From Hyphomicrobiales bacterium (lineage in GTDB: Bacteria; Pseudomonadota; Alphaproteobacteria; Rhizobiales; Rhizobiaceae): a DNA stretch of 64,000 bases. The stretch spans positions 124,001 through 188,000 of the forward strand of contig UBMP01000011.1 of NCBI GenBank assembly GCA_900466575.1, in the 5' to 3' direction. This document shows positions 35,001-44,032 of the stretch, in pieces. How positions within the stretch are numbered: position 1 is the stretch's first letter; every line of letters starts with the position of its first letter. Under the pieces are notes generated by a model that worked only from the letters and a program-made list of their open reading frames with translations, was not told the origin of the DNA and did no database searches. A program made the position numbers and the translations under genes.

Positions 35001-35760
35001 GGCGATCCTCGAGGCGGCCGAGGAGGCACGGCTGACGATCGACGTTCTGGTCGTAAGCAGCACGCTCGAACGGCGGGGCGCGAGGAAGCTGATCGAAAGA
35101 TTGCACGGCGATCCGCGCTTTGCTGCGACATCCGTCGTCCTGATGACCCCCATCCTGTCGGATAGCCTGCAGGGTGCTGCGGAGATCGCGGCGGAAGCGC
35201 AACTCCAGCGGCCGGTGCGCAGCTCGCTTCTTCTCGGCGCGCTGTGCGATGTCATGGCGGCCCGGCGACGCAGCGGGCGGCGGGATTTCGTGCGCTTGCC
35301 CACGGCACAGGATGCAGGCGTCGGCAATGGTCCGGGTGAAACCGTCCATGTGTTGGTTGCAGAAGACAACGAGGTCAGTGCGCTGGCCTGCGAGCATATT
35401 CTGAACGGCCTTGGTCTGAAGTTCAGGATTGCGCGGGACGGGGTGGAAGCGGTGCGCCTTTGGCACGCCTGCAAACCGGAAATCGTTATGATGGATATCC
35501 TGATGCCGCGCATGAATGGTTACGAGGCAACGGCTGCGATCCGCGCCGAAGAGGCGAAGGCCGGCCGGAGTCGGACCCCGATCATCGCGATTACCGCCAG
35601 CACGCTGGAACATGACCGTCATGCCTGCCTTGACGCAGACATGGACGACTACCTGCCCAAGCCGTTCAGTGCCGAGCTTCTGGCCGCAAAGATCGATGTC
35701 TGGCGCACGCTTGTCGCCGGCGAGGCGAAGATCACGGAAGAGTTCATCCGATCAGCATGA
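32098..35760 (+). CDS. Multi-PAS hybrid sensor histidine kinase/response regulator
   Basis: A 1220-aa cytosolic kinase starting at GTG behind GGGGGAAG. About five PAS modules fill residues 1-670 (for example [20 protein letters not shown] and [18 protein letters not shown]). The dimerisation domain has His698 in [13 protein letters not shown], and the ATPase domain has NAIRFTD, DTGCGI and GLGIGM. It then has two receiver modules. The first (about 930-1050) has lost the phosphoacceptor ([10 protein letters not shown]), while the second keeps D1133 in [11 protein letters not shown]. No transmembrane segment is seen, so it senses a cytosolic cue. The 3' end overlaps the convergent adenine deaminase gene by 17 bp. 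Confidence 0.92.
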   Translation: MQQGVDLLAMACQRLARTRVPACIKDSELRYVAVSAAFAGLYHLQPQDFAGLTDADLPDPQVSVLRDEMERKAVVFGSEADVVLSIGHAGRPQRLRIEQFVSETGDIFIYEHLEPAPPVVAVPPAPWWDSPVAEAGVPAPADDAADPAFLAVLKNALSQLDAGILIVDPQDRVAFVNDKMVQLFLPYMGSIRTGESIADILMRGIQRGLNPDIDPSDRAACEKRLHERLQAYRQPHYENTYQLGTGRWVHLINRRLDNGYVVGLRLDITDSKEREALLIRQRDEVSLYKAVLDALPVPVFVRDENHIMIYANEVERELLDSRELPAIGGDERTIFGEEADSYIAENDRVLATGEVSVRESVMQHRADEGAHILSRISRAALPDGKRYIVGSLLDMTPLRQRELELEQARNQAQAAWQQLSDIMNSIDTGVMVIRQEDLIVELANENVLRKWQGTPLAGLVGCSFLDMMNESVSNGFFSLTPEQLAAARDNWATLLRSGEIPLREFTTASGETYVIQGHGIAAGRLVLTFNDLTELRRQDRVIDEARAKLAETGALMDKALVSMAQGLLMISSKGDVLMCNGAVERLLDLPEGMIRIGGRWEAVFTYCAARGDFGDDSFAFLQGLRADAENRVPSDVSFCIEGARWIRLEIKPTEDGGAIGLFTDVTELRRRQEDLERLLRRAAKADRAKSDFLATVSHEFRTPMNGVLSMAELLSRSDLDTRQKTYVNAITKSAKSLMTVINDILDFSKLDAGHLELHPAYFNPLESVDDTATILAAKAEEKNLVVVVSPTTDIPKRVFGDQLRFRQILFNLISNAIRFTDRGHVEIRLSAGPRVDGQCVLTIEVEDTGCGIAPEDQSTIFEGSALSQATRLGRTEGLGIGMPTNVALIRLFGGTIELESEIGQGSTFRVSLPFKCAEMRQEDDEILPAIGTRVLVVDELPVSRRSVEALLAGWQFDATGVATVEDAWAILEAAEEARLTIDVLVVSSTLERRGARKLIERLHGDPRFAATSVVLMTPILSDSLQGAAEIAAEAQLQRPVRSSLLLGALCDVMAARRRSGRRDFVRLPTAQDAGVGNGPGETVHVLVAEDNEVSALACEHILNGLGLKFRIARDGVEAVRLWHACKPEIVMMDILMPRMNGYEATAAIRAEEAKAGRSRTPIIAITASTLEHDRHACLDADMDDYLPKPFSAELLAAKIDVWRTLVAGEAKITEEFIRSA

Positions 35761-37438
35761 ACTTGTCGACATCAACCAGGCCGCGGTCCGAAATCTTCAG
35801 GTGCGGAATGACCGGCAAGGGCAGGAAGGCAAGCTGCAGGAAGGGCTCTTCCAGCGTTGCGCCCAGCGCAAACGCCGCTTGTCGCAGATGGTGCAGCGTG
35901 TCGCGCACCGATTCATAAGGCTCAAGGCTCATGAGGCCGGCGACGGGAAGCGCGATTTCGCCCGTGACCTTGCCATCCTGAACGACGACGAAGCCGCCAT
36001 TGATATCCGACAGCCGATTGGCCGCGACCGCCATGTCCTCGTCATTGGCTCCAACCACGCAGATATTGTGGCTGTCATGGCCCACGGTCGATGCGATTGC
36101 GCCCTTCTTCAGGCCGAAGCCTTGCACGAAGCCGTTCGCATGGTTGCCGTTCTTGCCGTGGCGCTCGATGACGGCGACTTTCAGGATATCGCGCTCGAAA
36201 TCCACGGTCGTCTGGTTACCATCGACGGGCAGGCGGAAGCGGCGGTGCTCGGTGATGATCTTGCCCGGCAGGACGCCGATGACGGAGGTTTCGCCTTCGG
36301 TTGCCGGAATGCCAAAATCGGCCGCCTTGACGGTGCGAGCTTTGACGCTTGTCAACCCGACGGGGGCGACCAGCTTGCGCGTCTTAAACAGTGCGTCCGT
36401 GACCTCGCGGCCGCCGGCAAACACGGTCTCGGCCTTGCAGTTTTCCAGACTGTCGATGACGACGAGGTCGGCGCGCCAGCCCGGCGCGACAAGGCCGCGG
36501 TCGCGCAGGCCGAAGGCACGGGCGGCGGAGATGGAGGCGGCGCGATAGATCGCCAGCGGCTCAACGCCGTGGGCGATCGCGGTACGGATGAGATAGTCGA
36601 GATGGCCCTGTTCGGCGATGTCGAGCGGGTTGCGGTCGTCGGTGCAAAGCGCCAGGAAGGGCGAGAGGCGTTCCGTGAGGATCGGCATCAGCGCATGCAG
36701 ATCCTTCGAGACCGAGCCTTCGCGGACCAGGATATGCATGCCCTTGCGGATCTTTTCCATCGCCTCGGCAGCACTGGTGCATTCGTGGTCGGTGCGAATG
36801 CCGGCTGAAAGATAACCGTTGAGGTCATTGCCCGAGAGAAGCGGCGCGTGGCCGTCGATATGCTGGCCCTGAAAGGCTTCGAGCTTGGCCATGCAGACCG
36901 GGTCCTTGTGGACGACGCCGGGAAAGTTCATGAATTCGGCCAGCCCGATGACCTTCGGATGGTTGCGATAGGGCAAGAGCTTTTCGATGGGAAGGTCAGC
37001 ACCTGCGGTTTCCAAATGCGTGGCGGGAACGCAGGAGGAGAGCTGGACGCGGATGTCCATAATTGTTTCGAGTGCCGAGGCAAGGAAGTACTCGATGCCC
37101 TGCGTACCGAGAACATTGGCGATCTCGTGCGGATCGCAGATCACCGTCGTCACGCCGTAGGGCAGGACGCAGCGGTCGAACTCGTGCGGGGTCACGAGCG
37201 AGGACTCGATATGCAGATGCGTGTCGATGAAGCCGGGCACAACGATCTTGCCGGTGATGTCGATTTCGCGCTTGCCGTGATAGGTGCCGCAGGTGCCCAC
37301 GATTGTATCGCCGCAGATGGCGATGTCGGAGGCGACCAGTTCGCCTGTCACAAGATCGAAGAAACGGCCGCTCTTCAGAACGATATCGGCGGGCTCTCGA
37401 CCTGTCCCCTGATCGATCCGACGTTCCAGTTCGCTCAT
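35744..37438 (-). CDS. ade: Adenine deaminase
   Basis: A 564-aa metal-dependent amidohydrolase that converts adenine to hypoxanthine and ammonia for purine salvage. It has the family's [17 protein letters not shown] metal site, [22 protein letters not shown]-type residues, GHAPLL, and [19 protein letters not shown], as well as the late PVAGLMS segment. Length and order match bacterial Ade. The start may be 37438 or the ATG at 37450. No other purine gene is adjacent. Confidence 0.93.
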   Translation of the reverse strand: MSELERRIDQGTGREPADIVLKSGRFFDLVTGELVASDIAICGDTIVGTCGTYHGKREIDITGKIVVPGFIDTHLHIESSLVTPHEFDRCVLPYGVTTVICDPHEIANVLGTQGIEYFLASALETIMDIRVQLSSCVPATHLETAGADLPIEKLLPYRNHPKVIGLAEFMNFPGVVHKDPVCMAKLEAFQGQHIDGHAPLLSGNDLNGYLSAGIRTDHECTSAAEAMEKIRKGMHILVREGSVSKDLHALMPILTERLSPFLALCTDDRNPLDIAEQGHLDYLIRTAIAHGVEPLAIYRAASISAARAFGLRDRGLVAPGWRADLVVIDSLENCKAETVFAGGREVTDALFKTRKLVAPVGLTSVKARTVKAADFGIPATEGETSVIGVLPGKIITEHRRFRLPVDGNQTTVDFERDILKVAVIERHGKNGNHANGFVQGFGLKKGAIASTVGHDSHNICVVGANDEDMAVAANRLSDINGGFVVVQDGKVTGEIALPVAGLMSLEPYESVRDTLHHLRQAAFALGATLEEPFLQLAFLPLPVIPHLKISDRGLVDVDKFMLIG

Positions 37439-37512
37439 GCCTTCACCCATGCCCCATTCATTGTCCTCTCGACTAAATCAGACTCGAATGCAAAAGCACA
37501 GAGTGCGCGGGA

Positions 37513-37989
37513 TCAGCTGTTCATCGCTGCCACAGTGCCGTTCAGGACGGCTGCGAAGGAGACCCAGGCGAGATAGGGCAGGAAGAGGAGCGCCGAAATC
37601 GGGTCGGGCTTTCTGGTGAGCAGAATGAAGGCGACGATCGAAACCCAGAGCGCGACGATCACGGCGAAGGCGCCCCACATCATGTGAAGTCCGAACCAGA
37701 GCGGGGTCCAGCTCCAGTTGAGCAGCATCTGGACGATCCAGACCTGCATCGCCGGACCCCTTGGATCACGCAGAAATGTGCGGGCAAAGGCAATGGCGAT
37801 GAAGATATAGAGAAGGGTCCAGACCGGCGCGAAGACCCAGGGTGGCGGGTTGAAGATCGGCTTGTCCAGCGAGCGATACCATTCGTCGGGACCGATCGTC
37901 GTGCCGATGCCGGCCCCCACGGCAATCACGACGACGATCGCGATCAAATGAACGAGGAGCTTGTTAAACGAGCTTCTGGCGGTGTTCAT
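37513..37989 (-). CDS. tspO: TspO/MBR-family membrane protein
   Basis: A 158-aa protein with five helices, starting behind a perfect AAGGAG. Family motifs are WYRSLDKPIFNPPPWVFAPVWTLLYIFIAIA and LNWSWTPLWFG, with WVSFAAVLNGTVAAMN near the end. TspO proteins bind tetrapyrroles and related ligands and act in stress and porphyrin signalling; in Rhodobacter and Sinorhizobium they modulate gene expression. A MarR gene lies 78 bp upstream in the same direction. Confidence 0.93.
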   Translation of the reverse strand: MNTARSSFNKLLVHLIAIVVVIAVGAGIGTTIGPDEWYRSLDKPIFNPPPWVFAPVWTLLYIFIAIAFARTFLRDPRGPAMQVWIVQMLLNWSWTPLWFGLHMMWGAFAVIVALWVSIVAFILLTRKPDPISALLFLPYLAWVSFAAVLNGTVAAMNS

Positions 37990-38067
37990 CGTGATCTCCT
38001 TTGCAGTAGATACGCGGGAGAGGGAGGAAAGGTTCACAGTGCGAGACGGCAATCGCCAAAAAAGCGA

Positions 38068-38553
38068 TCAGGCCAGTGGCTCGCTCATGGTCCGTTCGAC
38101 ATGCGCCTGTTGGAGTGCCAGCGCGCTTTGAAGAAAATCTTCGATGATGGAAAGATCGGCAGGCGCGAACTTGGCGAGCATGGCGGAGCCTTCGGTGGCG
38201 ATGGGCTCGTAGAACTTGTCGAGCGTATCGCTGGCTGGCCTTGTCATGGCAACGAGGACTTTTCGACGATCGGCACCGTCGCGCTGGCGCTCGACGAAAC
38301 CGCGCTTTTCCAGGCGGTCGATCATGGAGGTCGCAGCGGCCGGCGTCAGGCCGGAGGCCTGGGCGAGGGCGCCCGCCGTTTTCGGCCCGTCCAGCAGAGC
38401 CTTCAGGCAACGATGTTCAGCGGTGATCAGGCCGAGCTTGTTGCCGACAGCTTCATCGAATGCCTGTGTTGCATCCTGCCATTGGCGGATCAGGTGGAGA
38501 ATGTTCCGTTGCGTGTCAGGGCGATGCTTATCCGGCGAATTTCGTTCATTCAT
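38068..38553 (-). CDS. MarR-family transcriptional regulator
   Basis: A 161-aa regulator. The HTH is KTAGALAQASGLTPAAATSMIDRLEKRGFVERQ and the wing is RDGADRRKVLVAMT. It is followed 78 bp later by tspO in the same direction and probably controls it; no operator was identified with confidence. The ligand is unknown. Confidence 0.88.
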   Translation of the reverse strand: MNERNSPDKHRPDTQRNILHLIRQWQDATQAFDEAVGNKLGLITAEHRCLKALLDGPKTAGALAQASGLTPAAATSMIDRLEKRGFVERQRDGADRRKVLVAMTRPASDTLDKFYEPIATEGSAMLAKFAPADLSIIEDFLQSALALQQAHVERTMSEPLA

Positions 38554-38644
38554 CTAATAATCTCGCGACTGCAATATTCATCCATCTGATGATGGGGTGA
38601 TTTGGTCCGGGTTGCAAGATGAGTAACAGGGAATGCCGACGGGA

Positions 38645-39238
38645 TCATGTCGGCAGGAAATAGCTGCCGGCAATCCAGCCGATGAGATCAAACATCGCAA
38701 ATGCGGCGAAGATCATGTGATAGAGTCGCGCCTTGATGAAGCAGCCCGCAAATGCGGCGAGGATCAGAACGACCTGCTGCGCGTCATAGGCTTCGCCGAG
38801 GCTCGCATAATATTCGGTGCCCTTGAGCAGCGTGTCGCCGATATCCGCCAGCTTCAGCAGGATCAGCAGCCCGTAGAACCAGCGCCGGCGGGAGACGAAG
38901 TAATCGGAATAGCCCTTGTATTCGTTGATCTGGTCGGGAAAGAGCAGGGCGGACAGGGCGGCAAACAGAGCTGCATACGTCAGCAGGTAGGCATAAATGC
39001 CGAAATTCCAGTGCTCGATATGGCGCAGGTTGAACTCGAACCACCAGAAATGCGGGATCGAGATCAACACATAGGCAGCCCAGGTCATATGGACCGCATC
39101 GGTCTTGGTGCTCGTCGGATGCTGGATGAAGCGGGTCAGCCCGTTGATCATGCGGGCGAGGCTAAGGCCCAGGATCATGCCGATGATGACGCGGACGTGG
39201 ATGAAGATTTCGACGCCGTTCGGGGGAAGTTTGTCCAT
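38645..39238 (-). CDS. Conserved integral membrane protein of unknown function
   Basis: A 197-aa protein starting MDKLPPNGVEIFIHVRVIIGM after an AGGCAG. Five or six helices are predicted, for example VIIGMILGLSLARMI, WAAYVLISIPHFWWFEF and YAYLLTYAALFAALSALLF. It has no charged pocket or metal motif that I recognise. Homologues occur in rhizobia as hypothetical proteins. The context (MarR/tspO on one side, a TadG-like gene on the other) gives no clear role. Confidence 0.7.
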   Translation of the reverse strand: MDKLPPNGVEIFIHVRVIIGMILGLSLARMINGLTRFIQHPTSTKTDAVHMTWAAYVLISIPHFWWFEFNLRHIEHWNFGIYAYLLTYAALFAALSALLFPDQINEYKGYSDYFVSRRRWFYGLLILLKLADIGDTLLKGTEYYASLGEAYDAQQVVLILAAFAGCFIKARLYHMIFAAFAMFDLIGWIAGSYFLPT

Positions 39239-39355
39239 GTCTGCCTGCCGTTGGTTCTCAGGGTGTCGCGCAGACATATCTGCGGGGCGGAAAGCAAGGA
39301 TGGCGGCCTGCGCCGCCATCCACCATTGATCCTTTGAAGTACCCCCGCCGAGGAC

Positions 39356-40681
39356 TCAGCCGGTCAGGCGCGGCATGGCGACGATCTTCTTGAACAGCGC
39401 CGTCATTGCGTCCGAAATGCCCTGTGTCGGACTGACTTCAAAATAGAGGCCGGGGGTCGCACAGGCCTTCATCCGCGTGCCGATTTCGTTCTGGAACGGA
39501 GCGATCCACTGATTGTACCAGCCGTTCGTCGGCAGCGGTAGGTACGTCGTGTAGAGGACGGCGATCGTGTAGCCCTGTTTCTTCAGCGCATCGCAGGCGG
39601 TGGTATCGATCGGCTCCTGGCAGCGCGTGCTGCCGGCGAGCGGCTCGGTGCAGGTTGTCGGCTTGCTGCTGTCGCCGACGCCATCGGAGACCATGAAGAC
39701 GATCTTCTGCGGCGTGGCGACGCTGTTACCGTCGCCTGCAAATCCCATCTTGGCTCCCAACTGCGCCAGGGCCGAGTCGAAGCTGGTGATCTGGTCGTTA
39801 TTATATCCCTGCTGGGGGATCGTCATCAGTGATACGTTGTTCTTCGCAGTCGTTGCGGCTGTCGCAAGATCGGTCGTGGGCGAGACGACTTCGTAGAGCT
39901 GCGGGTTCGTCGCGTCGCGGCCGAAGGTGTAGACGCCCATCCGGTAGAGACTTGTATTGTTGCCACGATCCTGCATGGCGGTCTGCAGCAGCTGTTGGGT
40001 TGCTTGTGCAACAACGTCGATGCGGATGGTCGCGTTGACGTTTTTGCTTCTTGCCAGATGGTAGTAGTCGTTCGGGTCTTCATTGCTCACGTTGCCATAC
40101 TGATCGGTGTAGCCGATATGGCAGGCAAAGGCGCATTGGTCCGGGGTCGCGTTGACCATCTTCTGGATGTCCGCCGGCGTTGCGGCGACGCCCATGGAAG
40201 GCGTGTTGTCGAGCAGCAGATAGAAGCTGCGATAGGTTGCCGTCTCATACGTCGCCGTGGCGTGGCCGGCGACCGAGACGTTGTTGTGGCCGATCACCTG
40301 GGACAGATAGGTCTTCACAGTCGCCTTGAAATTGACAACCGAGGTGATGGTCTTGCCGGATTTGACAATGCTGGCGTCGACGGAATCGAGCGTGTAGCCG
40401 GTGACGTTCTGAAGCTGGGCGCGGAAGAATGCCTTGGCATCACTCTCGGCAATCGGGATGGTTCCGTCCCCGCTCATGCTGAAGGCTGCCTGCATGCCCG
40501 GAGACGAGTTTGCGATGGCGGCGAGCGCTGCGGCGTCACCCGCCCCTTGCAGCTTCGCCTTGACGGTCATCGCGTTTGTGATGTCGACAGCCAGACCGGC
40601 AACGCCAATAATCGGGACGATCAGCAGTGCCGTCATCATCCCGAAGTTACCCGACCGATCACTCCAAAATCCGCGCAACAT
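39356..40681 (-). CDS. TadE/TadG-like pilus-assembly protein with von Willebrand A domain
   Basis: A 441-aa protein starting MLRGFWSDRSGNFGMMTALL behind CGGAG (an ATG at 40705 adds 8 residues). The N-terminal SGNFGMMTALLIVPIIGVAGLAVDITNA is the TadE/TadG-like anchor. The rest is periplasmic, with a vWA domain starting FYLLLDNTPSMG, where the metal site is degenerate (DNTPS for DxSxS), and MVSDGVGD later. TadG proteins belong to tight-adherence (Flp) pilus systems. No other tad gene is here; orphan copies are common in rhizobia. Confidence 0.85.
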   Translation of the reverse strand: MLRGFWSDRSGNFGMMTALLIVPIIGVAGLAVDITNAMTVKAKLQGAGDAAALAAIANSSPGMQAAFSMSGDGTIPIAESDAKAFFRAQLQNVTGYTLDSVDASIVKSGKTITSVVNFKATVKTYLSQVIGHNNVSVAGHATATYETATYRSFYLLLDNTPSMGVAATPADIQKMVNATPDQCAFACHIGYTDQYGNVSNEDPNDYYHLARSKNVNATIRIDVVAQATQQLLQTAMQDRGNNTSLYRMGVYTFGRDATNPQLYEVVSPTTDLATAATTAKNNVSLMTIPQQGYNNDQITSFDSALAQLGAKMGFAGDGNSVATPQKIVFMVSDGVGDSSKPTTCTEPLAGSTRCQEPIDTTACDALKKQGYTIAVLYTTYLPLPTNGWYNQWIAPFQNEIGTRMKACATPGLYFEVSPTQGISDAMTALFKKIVAMPRLTG

Positions 40682-40809
40682 CTTCAAACTCCGCTTCTGG
40701 GTCATACTCCAGATAGCGCAGAGTGTTTAAGTTACAGCCAATAGGGTTGGTAAACTTGTTGCTACCTCTGCTTTTTGGCCGGAAACGGGACATGACCTTT
40801 CAATGAAAT

Positions 40810-40830
40810 ACAGCCCCGAGGCGGGGCTGT
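40810..40830. terminator. Hairpin terminator downstream of the transaminase gene
   Basis: Perfect stem ACAGCCCCG / CGGGGCTGT with a 3-nt loop, 34 bp after the leftward transaminase stop. The T tract is weak. Confidence 0.6.
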
Positions 40831-40863
40831 ATTCTTGTGTGGCGCCGCGTAACCGGCTTCTGC

Positions 40864-42195
40864 TCAGATGTTGTTCATCAGAACGTCACGCAGTTTGTCG
40901 AACAGTTCGTCGATCTGCGCCTTGGTGATGATGAGGGGCGGCGACAGCGCGATGATGTCGCCGGTCGTGCGGATCAGGAGACCTTTCTCATAGGCCTTGA
41001 GGAAGGCCGTGAAGGCGCGCTTCGTCGGTTCGCCTGCGATCGGAGCCAGTTCAATGGCGCCGATGAGGCCGACATTGCGGATGTCGATGACATTCGGGCA
41101 ATCCTTGAGCGAGTGAAGCGCATTTTCCCAATAGGGGCCGAGTTCAGCAGCGCGCGTCAGCAGGCCTTCTTCCTTGTAGGTGTCGAGTGTGGCAAGCGCG
41201 GCAGCAGAGGCAATCGGATTGCCCGAATAGGTATAGCCATGCATGAATTCGATCATATGTTCCGGGCCGTTCATGAAGGCGTCGTGGATGTCCTTCGTGA
41301 CGAAGACCGCGCCCATCGGGATGACACCGTTGGTGAGGCCCTTGGCTGTGGTGATGATGTCCGGCTTCACGTCGAAGAACTGGGCGGCAAACGGTGCGCC
41401 GAGGCGGCCGAAACCCGTGATGACTTCATCGAAAATCAAGAGGATGCCATGCTTGGTGCAGATCTCGCGCAGCTTGGCGAGGTAACCCTTCGGCGGGATG
41501 AGAACGCCGGTGGAGCCTGCGACCGGCTCGACGATGACGGCTGCGATGGTCGATGCGTCGTGCAGCGTGACGATGCGTTCCAGTTCGGTGGCGATATCGA
41601 CGCCGCCATGTTCCGGAATGCCGCGCGAAAACGCGTTCTTCGCCGGCTGGTGGGTGTGGGGCATGTGGTCGACGCCCGTCAACAGCGTGCCGAACATCTT
41701 GCGGTTGGAGACGATGCCGCCGACAGAGATGCCGCCGAAGTTGACCCCGTGATAGCCGCGCTCGCGACCGATGAGGCGGAAGCGCGAGCCGTCACCCTTG
41801 GCGCGATGATAGGCCAGTGCGACCTTCAGCGCGGTTTCGACTGATTCAGAACCGGAGTTGGTATAGAGAACATGCTCCATTCCTTCCGGCGCGATATCGA
41901 CGAGGCGGGTTGCAAGCTCGAAGGCCTTCGGATGGCCGAGCTGGAAGGCGGGCGCATAGTCGAGCTCGCCGGCCTGCTGCGCAATGGCTTCCGTGATCTT
42001 CGGGCGGCAGTGGCCGGCATTGACGCACCAGAGGCCGGCAGTGCCGTCGAGGACCGTGCGTCCGTCATGCGTCGTATAGTGCATATCCTTTGCACCCACG
42101 AACAGACGAGGCTCCTTCTTGAACTGGCGGTTGGCCGTGAACGGCATCCAGAAGGCGCTGAGGTCGTTCGGTTTCGCGGTTGTGCGGTTGGACAT
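40864..42195 (-). CDS. Class III omega-amino acid:pyruvate aminotransferase
   Basis: A 443-aa PLP enzyme starting behind GAGGAG. Fold-type I class III motifs are SGSESVETALKVALAYHR, VIVEPVAGSTGVLIPPKGYL, LLIFDEVITGFGR and the PLP lysine in DIITTAKGLTNG. Sequence features (WMPFTANRQFKKEPRL at the N-terminus) match beta-alanine/omega-amino acid:pyruvate transaminases. It moves the terminal amino group of beta-alanine or a similar amine to pyruvate. It is monocistronic. Taurine or another omega-amine as substrate cannot be excluded. Confidence 0.9.
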   Translation of the reverse strand: MSNRTTAKPNDLSAFWMPFTANRQFKKEPRLFVGAKDMHYTTHDGRTVLDGTAGLWCVNAGHCRPKITEAIAQQAGELDYAPAFQLGHPKAFELATRLVDIAPEGMEHVLYTNSGSESVETALKVALAYHRAKGDGSRFRLIGRERGYHGVNFGGISVGGIVSNRKMFGTLLTGVDHMPHTHQPAKNAFSRGIPEHGGVDIATELERIVTLHDASTIAAVIVEPVAGSTGVLIPPKGYLAKLREICTKHGILLIFDEVITGFGRLGAPFAAQFFDVKPDIITTAKGLTNGVIPMGAVFVTKDIHDAFMNGPEHMIEFMHGYTYSGNPIASAAALATLDTYKEEGLLTRAAELGPYWENALHSLKDCPNVIDIRNVGLIGAIELAPIAGEPTKRAFTAFLKAYEKGLLIRTTGDIIALSPPLIITKAQIDELFDKLRDVLMNNI

Positions 42196-42696
42196 GTTAT
42201 CAAGTCTCCTCAAGGGAAAATGCGGTTTCGCCGATGCGAAACCAAGTTCTTTATCGGTTGGTCAAATTAACAGTGCCAAAGACTGCGTCAACCCAGCGGA
42301 AAACCGGGGTCCATGATCTTTTTTGATAGTCGATCACGCGTCCGTTCGGTCGCTTTTACTCAAAAGGCTCGCACAAGTTTAGCTTGGCATAAAACGAGAC
42401 TGAAAGCGCCTATCTCCACTGGTGTCTTTCCGACGTTTCAGGGAAGAAAATTCCGATACGCTGTCTGGTCAAGGGCAACATGGGCCGTTCAGCTTAGAAA
42501 CGTGACCGGCGGCAATGATAATCGCCTGAGCGTCCATGATGAACGCACATCGTCTCGCTCAGGCGAATTATTCCCCCAGACGCGATATTCCTAGCACTTC
42601 GTCAAATTTGACTGTAAAAATAAAAAAGCGCGCTTAAGTTGCGCACTGGGACGAAAAACGATGCTGGACTTCCAGGATGCTGTCTGATGCAACCGG
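42196..42696. other. Gene-poor 0.5-kb region with a long inverted repeat
   Basis: No frame is supportable. It holds a perfect 10-bp inverted repeat, CGCCTGAGCG (42523-42532) and CGCTCAGGCG (42556-42565), extended by ATAAT/ATTAT flanks. This could be a structured RNA or operator. Confidence 0.4.
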
Positions 42697-43008
42697 TCAG
42701 TCCAGGGTTTTCGGCTCGTTGATGTAAAGTTCATCAAGGGTGTTGAGAAGTGTGCGAACCTGTGGGTTCGGGCTCGAATAATAGATCGTTTGGGCAGAAC
42801 GACGGGTCTTGACCAGGTTGAGCGCCTTCAGCTTTGAAAGGTGCTGAGAGAGCGCGGACTGGCTGAGGCCAACCTTTTCCGCGAGCGCCCCTACCGCGAT
42901 TTCCCCTTGAACCAAATTGCACAGGATCAAAATCCGTTTCTGGTTGGCCAACGCGGACATCATGAGGGCCGCCGCATTTGCATTCGAGTACAGGTTGTCC
43001 AAATTCAT
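42697..43008 (-). CDS. ArsR-family winged-helix regulator
   Basis: A 103-aa protein starting MNLDNLYSNANAAALMMSALANQKR. The wHTH is AVGALAEKVGLSQSALSQHLSKLKALNLVKTRRSAQTIYYSS. No metal-binding ELCVCDL cysteine box is present, so it is not an arsenic or cadmium sensor of the classical type. It resembles the redox, sulfur or nodulation (NolR/BigR-like) subgroup of rhizobia, but I would not assign it. It is monocistronic, with an AT-rich promoter region upstream. Confidence 0.85.
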   Translation of the reverse strand: MNLDNLYSNANAAALMMSALANQKRILILCNLVQGEIAVGALAEKVGLSQSALSQHLSKLKALNLVKTRRSAQTIYYSSPNPQVRTLLNTLDELYINEPKTLD

Positions 43009-43173
43009 CAAAATATACTTCCGGAGGTCGTTGGCTGCACCGTTTACGAGGCGGGGCAAAAGACCCGCCTCCAGCGACTATAAACCATTCTCCTCACGTT
43101 GCATATCGATATATATGGCTATAGCAATATTTCAGAATACCCTCATATTTAAGATAAAGTTGTTATTTATCAA

Positions 43174-43830
43174 TTATTTGGGCCATTCGATCCGCCTCGT
43201 TCGGTCCTTGCCTACTATGATGATGCAGCCTGGTTCTACGGATGCAAGCCGGAAACCGGGCTCTATCTGCGTGCCTGATTCTGCGGCCGTGGCGATCTGA
43301 TTCTCCGCTTCCCATGACAGGACGGTCAAATCCTTCGGCAGATCGAAATCCTCCCGCCCCAGCGCATAAGCGCGGCCGAAGCCGCCGTTGAGACTGGCCG
43401 CTACAGGCCTGAAGCGAAAGAACAGGAAATCGGGAAAATCGACATAAAGCGCGGCCTTCGGATGGCGGCGCAGGAAGCGCGCCCGAAGGTGCGGTCGCTC
43501 CGGGTCGTCGGGAGCGACCGGCAGCGCGTCGCATTGCAGGCTGATCCGTGGCCAGGCGAGCGGGTCTCCCTTGCCCGGTTCCCCGAAGAGGAGCGAGCAG
43601 TGCGGCGTGGCCAGCAATGCTCTTGTATGTGCGGCGAGCCGGGAGGCAAGCATGACAGGTCGGCTCGCGCCATCCGTGGCTGTCAGCACGCGGCTGGAAT
43701 TGGGATAGCCCGTCTCGGGATCAATGACAGCGATGGCGGCGAAGCGCGCAGTGACGATCAGTTCGCGCGCCTGATCGCGTGCCTGATCGTCGGTGTCGCG
43801 TAGCACCTTCGGCTTGTCTTCCTTGCTCAT
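43174..43830 (-). CDS. HugZ-type heme-utilisation/pyridoxamine oxidase-like protein
   Basis: A 218-aa cytosolic protein with a split-barrel flavin/heme-binding fold: ARELIVTARFAAIAVIDPETGYPNSSRVL, then CSLLFGEPGKGDPLAWPRISLQC and FLFFRFRPVAASLNGGFGRAYAL. The GxGRA segment is typical of HugZ and related proteins involved in heme degradation. At 218 residues it is a little shorter than usual HugZ (about 245). No iron or heme gene is adjacent, so the role is by family only. Confidence 0.8.
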   Translation of the reverse strand: MSKEDKPKVLRDTDDQARDQARELIVTARFAAIAVIDPETGYPNSSRVLTATDGASRPVMLASRLAAHTRALLATPHCSLLFGEPGKGDPLAWPRISLQCDALPVAPDDPERPHLRARFLRRHPKAALYVDFPDFLFFRFRPVAASLNGGFGRAYALGREDFDLPKDLTVLSWEAENQIATAAESGTQIEPGFRLASVEPGCIIIVGKDRTRRIEWPK

Positions 43831-43969
43831 TGCAGATTTCCCGTTGCCGTGCGCCGCGAAAGCGCGGCGGATTGCTGTCGTCAGTAGGCAATTTCCTACA
43901 ACAGTTCACGGCGAGGCGGAATGTGCTCGATCAAGTGGTGTGTCAGTTGCCGTGTCAGGCGAACTGAAA

Positions 43970-43999
43970 ATCGCCGCCTCACGGTGGTGGGGCGGCGAT
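43970..43999 (-). terminator. Terminator of the choXWV operon
   Basis: Perfect 9-bp stem ATCGCCGCC / GGCGGCGAT with a 12-nt loop, followed by TTTT on the leftward strand. It lies 34 bp after the choV stop. Confidence 0.7.
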
Positions 44000-44032
44000 C
44001 ATAGGGTTTACCGTTCGTCTGATGGGACAGTG

